DNA of 64,000 bases from Homarus americanus (taxonomy: Eukaryota > Arthropoda > Malacostraca > Decapoda > Nephropidae): the NCBI RefSeq assembly GCF_018991925.1, contig NW_024720773.1, forward strand, positions 2,836,577-2,900,576, given 5' to 3'. The position numbers and the translations under genes were made by a program. The notes under the pieces are model-generated. The model was given only the letters and a program-made list of their open reading frames with translations, did no database searches and was not told the origin of the DNA. This document shows positions 51,291 to 62,260 of the stretch, piece after piece (the first letter of the stretch is position 1; each line of letters starts with the position of its first letter).

Positions 51291-51529
51291 TTTGTCATCA
51301 CCGTTGAGTGCATTGGTGTAGATCCTTATATATGTTCAAGAATTCTGTGTTTGTCTTTCAAAATTGTTCCGACCGTTGACCGACTGAAGCCCAACGCTCT
51401 ACCAATGACTGGAGGTGTTTCACCTTTTTCAGAACGTTTCATTACATCAACTTTCACTGTCATTGTAATTGTTTACCTTTTCTTGGATGCACTACTATCA
51501 CTTGTATCAGGGTAACATTTGGGAGCCAT
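51291..51529 (-). pseudogene. Tigger transposase N-terminus, cut by the minisatellite
   Basis: The ATG at 51529-51527 opens MAPKCYPDTSDSSASKKR, a stop, then TITMTVKVDVMKRSEKGETP and IGRALGFSRSTVGTILKDK, then RILEHI, a second stop, and GSTPMHSTVMTN, after which the frame enters the 51-bp array. This is the first helix-turn-helix (psq/CENP-B type) of pogo/Tigger transposases, which binds the terminal repeats. The rest of the DNA-binding region and the whole catalytic domain are missing. The element's terminus is at 51806. Confidence 0.88.
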
Positions 51530-51779
51530 GATGAGGGCAGAACAATAGAGTTAATAAGCAAAAAACAACAGTTTACACTTGATCACACACGTTACTGAGG
51601 TGAGGGTAAGGTGTACTGACGCTCCCTCAAGGCTGGGTGATGCATCACTCCCCACCTGCCACTCCGCCAGGCAAACTAGTTCTCATATGTTAATACTATG
51701 ATCCAGTTGTACCAATGTCTGATTCTTAAAATAAATTACCTTATGGGACCTCATTTGTTAAGGCGGGTGTTGGTAAGTC

Positions 51780-51806
51780 GGACGTTTGTAACTCGGGGAC
51801 CCCCTG
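51780..51806 (-). repeat. Terminal repeat of the minus-strand Tigger element
   Basis: On the minus strand this reads CAGGGGGTCCCCGAGTTACA then AACGTCC, preceded by TA (51807-51808), and lies about 250 bases before the transposase ATG, the usual spacing. The partner terminus was not found near 44.1 kb. Confidence 0.75.
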
Positions 51807-51808
51807 TA

Positions 51809-52657
51809 GTGTATATAAATGTTAAAAAACTGTAAAAACCAAGTGTGTTTATTGCTATACAGTAATATATCCAATATTTCAATATTTATACTTACAAGGC
51901 TGATTATAAATACTTTGCCTAATATAAAGTATCATTTTAAACAACTTTCAACTTCTGATCAATTTCTGTAGCATCAGCCAGTAAAGAGTTATGGCCCAAT
52001 AACAGACATGTTTAAAATCTACCTAAAATCGACAAACATTTTCCAAGATGGCGGCCCAAATGGTAACCTGAGATGTCCCTCACATGATTCTCCACAGTTT
52101 GAAGATCAAACTAACTAAAAATCAAAGTGAGATTAATTCTATCCTTTTGGTAGTCAAATTTTATCTGGCTCACGGCTTAACCCAACATATCCTCCTTCTA
52201 CAGACCCATCACCACCTTCAACCTACTTCCAGGCCTACCCCTTCTATCATGGTAGTTTCTACCACTCCTTCCACGTCTGGTGTGACTGTGGTGTCCTAGG
52301 CAGACAACAGTGATCAGGTGGACAACCCTCTTCATCTCATTAAATAAGACCCTTATTCACCCCCACCCCCGTGTGGTGAGTCCTGACTGCCCTCTCATAA
52401 AGTAATGTACCAAAGTTATCGAGTATTTTACTTATATTTTTCATGTGTTAGGTATTAAATTACAATAATAATGTACTATTTATCATTAGATATGCAGGTT
52501 TTTTCTCGTTTGTAAACCGATTTTGTGGTTTGGGGTTATTTTTGTCATTGGAGAACTGAACCCTATTTTTCCCCTATGTTCTTCTATTCGCTGTAAGAAA
52601 ATTAATTTAATGAAAGGTTTTCAGGAATCTATCCTATTCATAGATCGAGGTATACAG
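51809..52657. other. Possible Tigger 3' remnant
   Basis: The plus-strand stretch at 52195-52300 encodes a Pro/Ser/Thr-rich tail (SRPTPS, TTPSTSG) like the C-terminal tails of Tigger transposases, and 52640-52657 (tagatcgaggtatacag) looks like a pogo terminus reading outwards. No catalytic block supports the idea, so it is a weak call; otherwise the region holds nothing recognised. Confidence 0.3.
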
Positions 52658-52659
52658 TA

Positions 52660-53430
52660 CAGGCATCCCCCGGGTTACAGAATTTTGAAATTTAGACAAT
52701 AATTTGGGGTTACGGAAAAAAATTCGCCCTTACGGAATTTGGATGATTAAAACAAAAACAAAAAATATTAACCAAAATAATTTTGTGTGGATTCTGTGTA
52801 GTAGCCACAAGGCACCAGCGGTCCCACAACAACAACAGTTCATGTCTTTTTAAATCTCCAGCCAGTGTTCAGCTATGCCTCTGTCTTGTGGACTGTATTA
52901 CAGGTATTGTTCTGTGTATCCTTAGTCAAGATGAGTGGAGAGAGGCCATCAAGTACTAGCAGTGGTGGTAAGAGACCATGAAAGGGTAAATTACCTTACA
53001 AACAAAATTAGATGTGTTAAGGAGGTTTGGCCAGAGGGAGAAATTGAGTTACATTGCCAAAACTTTGGGCCTTGCTACCTCACTGTCGGAACAATCTGTG
53101 TTAACAAAGACAAAATTAAGGCCAGTGCTAAAGTTGCCACTATTGTCAGCCTGTACTCTCTATTTTCATTAAAGTGATGTAATGATTAAAATGGACCTTG
53201 TTGCTCAGTGTGTGGATAGATGACCAGGCCAAGAGAAATTAACCCATTAACAGTGATTCAGGAGAAGGCTAAGAGTCTGTATGCAGATTTAAGACAGGAA
53301 GAAGGTAGTAACTCAGATAAAAACCCTTTAATGCCAACAGAGGAGGTTTGAGAGTTTCAAGAAACATTAAAACCTACACAACCTCAAGATGGTAGGTGAA
53401 GCAGTCAGTGCTGATACTGAGGCTGCTTCT
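52660..53430 (+). pseudogene. Tigger element, terminus and transposase N-terminal half
   Basis: The left end CAGGCATCCCCCGGGTTACA follows TA at 52658-52659. The ATG at 52931 opens MSGERPSSTSSGGKRP and a stop; with frame changes it continues ITLQTKLDVLRRFGQREKLS, YIAKTLGLATS, then VGTICVNKDKIKASAKVATI, an interrupted LWIDDQAKRN and IQEKAKSLYADLRQEEG (CENP-B-like second DNA-binding module), and finally NLHNLKMVGEAVSADTEAAS. At 53430 the frame is cut by a Tc1 element. The continuation is at 55638. There are about five frame or stop lesions. Confidence 0.88.
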
Positions 53431-54841
53431 ACACCAGCCGCAAAAAGTCTTGCGACCTACCCCGTGCGGTTACATTTTTTGTGACAAACACATGCTTTAT
53501 GGTATATAAACAGTGATAGGCCTGTACTTACCCCCCCCCCCATTAGTATTTGGTGGTCCACCCCTTGTTGTCAATCACCATTTGGAGCCGTTTTGGCATA
53601 GAATCAGACAGCTTCTTGAAGTAATCGACATCCAAATCATTTAACCACATCTTCCTGAGGGATTCCTTCAGTCTGCACGGACTATGTATCTATGGAATTC
53701 GGCTCTTGTTTCATATATGACCAAACATTTTCAATTGGATTTAAGTCTGGTGAGTTGCCAGGCCACTCAAGCACTCGTATATCATGATCACTGAGCCATT
53801 TCATTGATTTCTTGGATATGTGGCACGGTGCACCATCCTGCATAAACAAGTCACATCCATGAATGTCAAATGTGAGCAGGTGCTCATTTAACACCTCGAT
53901 ATACTATTCATTGTAACATTGCGAGGGAGGAAATACAAGCCTCCTCTACCCACAGCACCACTGAAGCACCCCCACACCATCACATGGTCCGGATGTATCA
54001 CGGTTTTCGTGGTGTAGCGGTGGTCGAATCTGCTGGCTGTCACTGGTCGTCGTACCCTGTTCCCACTCATCTTTACACACTGAACTGTACTTTTGTCAGT
54101 CCACATCAACTTTTCCCACTGCTCTGGTGTCCAGTGTCGATATTTGCGGGCAATAGAAAGACGAGCCTTCCTCATTTTGTCCGTGAGAAGTGGTTTTATT
54201 GCGGGGCGACGACATGGCAAGTGCAGTTCCTTTTGCAGGCAATGCTGAATGGTACGCTGTGCCACATTTCTCAGGACGCCAGGGTGGTTCCTTTGCAACT
54301 CAGCTGCTGTAATGTGTGGAGTTTTAAGCACTTCTCTTCGCAGAAGGGCATCTGTAGTCTTACTAGTCTTGTGTGGACGTCCAGACCGAGGTTTGGCTGG
54401 TGGAACAGAGGCAGGAGGCAGGTCACGTGCAACGGCCTTGAGCCGGTGGATGGTGGCTTCGTTTCGTCCCGTACGTCTAAGAATTTCATTCACAGGCACC
54501 TTTTCTTCAATTAAAGTGAGGATTCTAACCTTCTCCTCTCTTGTAAGATTAGTCCCAGGCATCCTGAACACAATCAATGAAAAATATGGTGCATAAACAC
54601 AGTACACTGGTTATCCACACAAGGGGGCGCTTGGAAAATCTGACACAGATCCACTCAGGACGGCAGCTCATTGAGCACTGCTGGTTTTGCTGGGTTTCCA
54701 TGACACACCAACCCTGGAGAGTTGCCAAATACTGTCGGATGTCGACTGGGTAATTTTAGAGGCGGATAAACGCAATAATTCCTGCAACACTCACCCCTTG
54801 TTATAGAGGGTCAAGAGTCGCATGACTTTTCGCGGTCGGTG
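53431..54841 (-). mobile_element. Tc1/mariner element, 1.41 kb
   Basis: The terminal repeats CACCAGCCGCAAAAAGTCTT and, on the other strand, CACCGACCGCGAAAAGTCAT are flanked by TA at 53429-53430 and 54842-54843. The size is typical of Tc1. It sits inside the Tigger transposase frame, immediately before another TIR element. Confidence 0.93.
53543..54562 (-). pseudogene. Tc1-like DD34E transposase, two frameshifts
   Basis: The ATG at 54562 starts MPGTNLTREEKVRILTLIEE. Residues 1-110 form the paired-like helix-turn-helix region, with the GRPHKTS hook. The catalytic domain shows D in MWTDKSTVQ, D in LFMQDGAPCH and E in NSPDLNPIENVW. Counting from QDGAP to NPIE leaves 34 residues between D and E, so it is DD34E. 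A frameshift near 53905 (after NVTMN) and another near 53690 (after VWSYMK) break the frame; the C-terminus (DYFKKLSDSMPKRLQMVIDN) ends at a stop at 53543-53545. The full length of about 340 residues matches Tc1. The residue after the first Asp is Lys where Glu is usual. It was probably active when it landed and has decayed only lightly. Confidence 0.95.
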
Positions 54842-54847
54842 TAAGTC

Positions 54848-55637
54848 CAGTGAACCCTCGAAAACTCGGCATTTGATGACTCGGAATTTCATATACACCT
54901 ACCACACCTGTGTCACCTACCATGCCTGTGTCACCTACCATGCCTCTGTCACCTACCATGCCTCTGCGTCACCTACCATGCCTCTGTGTCACCTACCACG
55001 CCTCTGTGTCACCTACCACGCCTGTGTCACCTACCACACCTGTGTCACCAACCATGCCTCTGTCACTTTCATGCCTCTGTCACCCCTGCGCCTCTGTGTC
55101 ACCACGCCTCTGTCACCTACCACACCTTATAATACCCCTACCCACGCTTCTGCATCACCTACCATGCCTCTGCGTGCTACTAGCTTATTGTGTCACTACC
55201 ATGCCTCTGTATCGCCTACCATGCCTCTGTGTGTCACCTACCATGCCTCTATGTCACCTACCATGCCTCTGTAATCACCTACCATGCCTCTGCGTCACCT
55301 ACCATGCCTCTGTGTCACCTACCATGCCTCTGTGTCACCTACCATGCCTCTGTGTCACCTACCATGCCTCTGTGTCACCTACCATGCCTCTGCGTCACCT
55401 ACCATGCCTCTGTGTCACCTACCATGCCTCTGTGTCACCTTCTACCATGCTTCACTCTTCACCTACAGTGCTGGTAAGTGTTACTTTACATTTATTAATT
55501 ACATGTACACATTTTTGGGTCGATAATTGTTTATTGTTGTATTTTTGTAGGAGGGGGAAGAGCCTCAAGAAGTCAGAACTTGGGATAACTCAACAAGGCC
55601 AGAGTCCCATATGTGCCGAGTTATTGAGGGTTTACTG
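54848..55637. mobile_element. TIR element enclosing a minisatellite
   Basis: The left end is CAGTGAACCCTCGAAAACTC and the right end on the other strand CAGTAAACCCTCAATAACTC, with TA after the right end (55638-55639); the left flank reads TC, so the duplication is imperfect or mutated. The inner ends both carry CTCGGCA. No transposase is present. Its middle is a 570-bp minisatellite. Confidence 0.75.
54893..55460. repeat. Minisatellite, ~20-bp unit (cacctaccatgcctctgtgt)
   Basis: About 28 copies of tcacctaccatgcctctgtg with cgcc, tgtc and acac variants. The 3' half is regular; the middle (55070-55200) has deletions. His/Pro/Leu/Cys-rich plus-strand frames are artefacts. Confidence 0.92.
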
Positions 55638-55639
55638 TA

Positions 55640-56384
55640 TCTAGCTGAACTAAAGGCAATTATTGAGGCTGATGGATACACACCACAAGAGTACAATGTT
55701 GATGAAACAAGCCTCTTCTGGAAGCTCATGCCTGGCAACTCAAATACAACAAGGCCTTGTTATTGCTGGATAATGCTCCCAACTGCCCTATTAACCTTAA
55801 TGACCTTTCACCTAATATCAAGGTTGAATACCTGCCAAAGAACACAACTGCCTTGCTACAGCCTATGGTCAAGGTGTGATTACCAGCTTTAAGGCGTACT
55901 ATCTACACAGGACTTTTAGCCAACTTATAGCAGCAATTGATGGTGAGGATCAGCAACCACTTAGATTTCTCGAAACAATTTAAACATCATAAATGCTGTA
56001 AACAACATTGCTGACTCCTGGGATGAGGTGAAAACTACAACAATGAATGGTGTGTGGAAGAACATCTGGCCAGAATGTGTTCAGAATTTCCAAGGTTGTC
56101 CCCAGGACCAGACCTTGGATCAGGTACAGCAGGACACTGTAACTCTGGTAAATGGTGCAGGGTTTGAGGAAGTAGGCTGGCCAGTGTAGTTAGGCTGTTA
56201 AGAGTCGAACAGAGAGGATCTGTCCAATGAGGATCTAATATTAATGGAATAGGAGCAAGATGCTGGAGGACACCTGTACACATGTTCCATCTACATCCTG
56301 TGAAATGACAACAAAGGTTTTGTCTAAAGGAATTAGCCAAATAGAAAATCGTATTCAGACCTTTGAGACACACCATCCAGCTAT
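55640..56384 (+). pseudogene. Tigger transposase, catalytic half
   Basis: Continues the protein cut at 53430: AELKAIIEADGYTPQEYNVD and ETSLFWKLMPG, where NVDET holds the first catalytic Asp. A deletion joins this to LLLLDNAPN with the second Asp, then NIKVEYLPKNTTALLQPM. After a frameshift QGVITSFKAYYLHRTFSQLI, NNIADSWDEVKTTTMNGVWK and NIWPECVQNF follow. All are standard Tigger DDE blocks in the right order. The segment between MPG and LLLLDN (about 60 residues) is missing. Near 56384 the frame enters the 32-bp array. Confidence 0.9.
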
Positions 56385-58185
56385 GTGGAGCTGTGGAGAA
56401 CCTGATGAGCAGCTATGTGGAGCTGTGGAAAACCTGATGAGCAGCTACCAGGTATATGGAGCGGTGGAGAACCTGATGAGCAGCTATATGGAGCTGTGGA
56501 GAACCTGATGAGCAGCTATATGGAGCTGTGGAGAACCTGATGAGCAGCTATATGGAGCTGTGGAGAACCTGATGAGCAGCTGATGAGCGGTGGAGAACCT
56601 GATGAGCAGCTATATGGAGCTGTGGAGAACCTGATGAGCAGCTATATGGAGCTGTGGAGAACCTGATGAGCAGCTATATGGAGCTGTGGAGAACCTGATG
56701 AGCAGCTATATGGAGCGGTGGAGAACCTGATGAGCAGCTGTGTGGAGCTGTGGAGAACCTGATGAGCAGCTATATGGAGCAGTGGAGAACCTGATGAGCA
56801 GCTATATGGGAGCTGTGGAGAACCTGATGAGCAGCTATATGGAGCAGTGGAGAACCTGATGAGCAGCTATATGGAGCAGTGGAGAACCTGATGAGCAGCT
56901 ATATGGGAGCAGTGGAGAACCTGATGAGCAGCTAGGTGAGCGGTGGAGAACCTGATGAGCAGCTATGTGGAGCTGTGGAGAACCTGATGAGCAGCTATAT
57001 GGAGCAGTGGAGAACCTGATGAGCAGCTAGGTGGAGTTGTGGAGAACCTGATGAGCAGCTATGAGCTGTGGAGAACCTGATGAGCAGCTATATGGAGCTG
57101 TGGAGAACCTGATGAGCAGCCATATGGAGCTGGGGAAAACCTGATGAGAGCAGCGGTGTGGTGAGAACCTTATGGGAGCTGTGTGGGGTGGAGAACCTGA
57201 TGAGCAGCTATATGGGAGTGTGGAGAACCTGATGAGCAGTATATGGAGTGTGGAGAACCTGATGAGCAGCTATGGAGCTGTGAGAACCTGATGAGCAGCT
57301 ATGATGTGAGAACCTGATGAGCGCTGTGGGAGCGGAGAACCTGATGAGCAGCTGGTGAAGCTGTGGAGAACCTGATGAGCAGCATGGAGCAGTGGAGAAC
57401 CTGATGAGCAGCTATATGGAGCAGTGGAGAACCTGATGAGCAGCCAGGAGGAGCTAGGAGAGAGACTGCATGTGGAGCTGTGGAGAACCTGATGAGCAGC
57501 TATATGGTGTAGAACTGATGAGCAGCTATGTGGAGCTGTAGAACCTGATGAGCAGCTGGCAGTGAGCTGGGAGAACCTGATGAGCAGCTATGGGAGCTGG
57601 AGAACCTGATGAGCAGCTATGTGGAGCAGGAGAACCGGATGAGCAGCTAGGTGTGAGAACCTGATGAGCAGCTATATGGAGCTGTGGGAGAACCTGATGA
57701 GCAGCTATATGGAGCTGTGGAAACCTGATGAGCAGCTATATGGAGGGTGGAGAACCTGATGAGCAGCTATATGGAGCGGTGGAGAACCTGATGAGCAGCT
57801 ATATGGAGTTGTGGAGAACCTGGATGAGCAGCTATATGGAGCTGTGGAGAACCTGATGAGCAGCTATATGGCTGTGGAGAACCTGATGAGCAGCTATATG
57901 GAGCGGTGGAGAACCTGATGAGCAGCTAGGTGAGCGTGGAGAACCTGATGAGCTACATGGGAGCGGTGGAGAACCTGATGAGCAGCTATATGAGCTGAGA
58001 ACCTGATGAGCAGCTATATGGAGCGGTGGAGAACCTGATGAGCAGCTAGGTGGTGGGAGAACCTGATGAGCAGCTAGGTGGTGAGAACCATGGGCAGCTA
58101 TTGGAGCGTGGAGAACCTGATAGGAGCTGTGGAGAACCTGATGAGCAGCTATATGGAGCTGTGGAAAACATGATGAGCAGCTGTG
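56385..58185. repeat. Minisatellite, 32-bp unit, ~57 copies, derived from Tigger ORF
   Basis: The unit is ctatatggagctgtggagaa then cctgatgagcag. Variants include ggagcggtgg, ggagcagtgg and small deletions, which are concentrated at 57130-57660. One copy reads GAVENLMSSYMEL; the last copy (ending near 58195) reads YGAVENMMSSCVELC and runs without a break into the transposase C-terminus. Since 32 is not a multiple of three, successive copies change frame. Confidence 0.93.
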
Positions 58186-58435
58186 TGGAGCTGTGCACTC
58201 AAAAATTGTGCCATCAGCAACAGACAACACTGGACAGGTTCTGGCCCCAAAACCTCAGCCAGCAGCTAAAGATGATGAAGGTGATCCACAGGAGAGGCAG
58301 GAGTCAGCAGTGATCCTCTCAGCCAGCAGCTAAAGATGATGAAGGTGATCCACAGGAGAGACAGGAGTCAGCAGTGATCCTCCGTCTCCCTCCCAGTAAC
58401 ACCACCTCACCTAACACTCAACAGTGTTTCTAGGG
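58186..58435 (+). pseudogene. Tigger transposase C-terminal tail
   Basis: After the last repeat the protein reads CTQKLCHQQQTTLDRFWP, the QTTLD(R/K)FF-like motif near the C-terminus of Tigger transposases. A Ser/Pro-rich tail follows, with a 62-base direct duplication (58253-58316 and 58317-58378, ccagcagctaaagatgatga), ending NTTSPNTQQCF and a stop at about 58431-58433. The right terminal repeat of the element was not found before 58557. Confidence 0.8.
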
Positions 58436-58517
58436 AGTAAAATCCAAGTGTTTTGTTCATTTATTATCCTGGTACATCATGAATGACTCATTGTATGTGG
58501 CTAAAACTGGTTAAATA

Positions 58518-58518
58518 T

Positions 58519-58557
<39 letters not shown>
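58518..58557. repeat. (TA)n microsatellite
   Basis: About 38 bases of TA immediately before family 2 copy 3. Confidence 0.95.
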
Positions 58558-58563
<6 letters not shown>

Positions 58564-60112
58564 ATTACTCCCGCCTAACGCGGTTTCACTTAACGCTTTC
58601 ATACGCTGCCTCGCCAGAGCTGAACTTTCACTTAACACGGATCTTTTCCTCATATACGCGTGAGTATCCGCTCGAGACGTTTAGATTTGCCCCACCCGCC
58701 ACCCCTGCCTGACTGCCTGTTTTAGCTCACAAAATTCATACAAATTACCCAGCCAGAATATAATTAACATTGCTGGAATTCTTATAATTTGGTGATCATT
58801 TGAATATAAACATCATATATTTGTATTAGACATACAAATTTTAGATAAAATGTTTTCTATAATATGTTATCTTTTGCAAAATATATGACATTTATATTCA
58901 AAATATTCCTGGTCTTACAAAACCAGCAATGTCAATTATATTATCCTAACTTAGTTTGAGGTATTATTTATTATTAAAAGTTAAATATTCTGGTTATCCC
59001 ACATCTCCTTGGGAGGTTGGTGGGGGTGGGAGGACCGACCGACCATCTGTACCCTGTGAAGAATATTTTTTTTTTATTAACTGAAGATATTTGTTTTAGC
59101 TCATAAAATTCATACAAATTACCGGTCAGAATATAATTTACATTGCTGGAATTCTTATAATTTGATGACCATTTTGAATATAAACATCATATATTTTGCA
59201 TTAGACATACAAATTTTAGATAAAATGTTTCTCTGAGTAGATATGTTCTCTTTTGTGCAAATATATGACATTTATATTCAAAAATATTCCTAGTCTTACA
59301 AGAATCCAGCAATGTCAATTATATTATCTAACTTTAATCTGAGGTATTATTTAATACAAAATGTTAAAATTTATTTTTCACAACATCTCTTGAAGGGAGA
59401 TTGGTGGGGGTGGGGGGAGGGTTGGGACTGACCTGGCGGTTGGAAGAGGGGGGGCAAGGTGGGGCACTTTGATTGACAGATAGTGTCGTGAAGAATATTT
59501 TTTTTTATTAACTGAAGATATTTGTTTTAGCTCATAAAATTCATACAAATTACCCGGCCAGAATATAATTTACATTGCTGATTCTTATAATTTGGTGATC
59601 ATTTTGAATATAAACATCATATATTTTGCATTAGACATACAAATTTTAGATAAAATGCTTTCTCTGAGTAAATATATTTATCTTTTGTTGCAAAATATAT
59701 GACATTTATATTCAATATTCCTGGTCTTACAAGGAATCCAGCAATGTCAATTGTATTATCCTAACTTTAGTTTGAGGTATTATTTATTAAAATTTAGTGG
59801 TTTTCCCAAAAATTTCTCAGAGGAAGAGCCAGCAGTGTAGTGTGAGAAGAGGGGGAGGAGTTGAGTCCATTATTTGAATGGACATTAACTTGGCGACTGT
59901 TCTCTATTTCTCTAAAGTATTAATTGTGTGCATGTACCATCATAAAATTAAGATGTTATTTTTACTACAACATAGTTATGTGTCTTCAAAAGTGGAGTTT
60001 GGGGTTGGGCGGTTTCTGTGGAATTAATCCCATATGTTCTGTTGTTCACTTATTGAGTTCACTAAAAGCGGGACCCTCTGGGTTCTATTGACCCGTTAAG
60101 TGGGAAGTCTAT

Positions 60113-60114
<2 letters not shown>
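58558..60114 (+). mobile_element. Tigger-like TIR element family 2, copy 3 (triplicated core)
   Basis: The left end tagtattactcccgcctaac is damaged; the right end near 60090-60114 (acccgttaagtgggaagtct) also differs from copy 2. The interior holds three cores beginning near 58730, 59100 and 59525 with the same spacers, including gattggtggggg and gagttgagtccattatttga, in the same order as copy 2, so copy 3 descends from the same triplicated ancestor. Flanks are TA and TG/TA repeats. Confidence 0.87.

Positions 60115-62260
<2,146 letters not shown>

Noticed and set aside
44020..51515. Many overlapping frames in the 51-bp array
   Set aside because: Periodicity artefacts; frame lengths change with each indel and no family is matched.
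53984..54596. Plus-strand ORFs of 115-176 codons
   Set aside because: Shadows of the minus-strand Tc1 transposase, which has full catalytic motifs.
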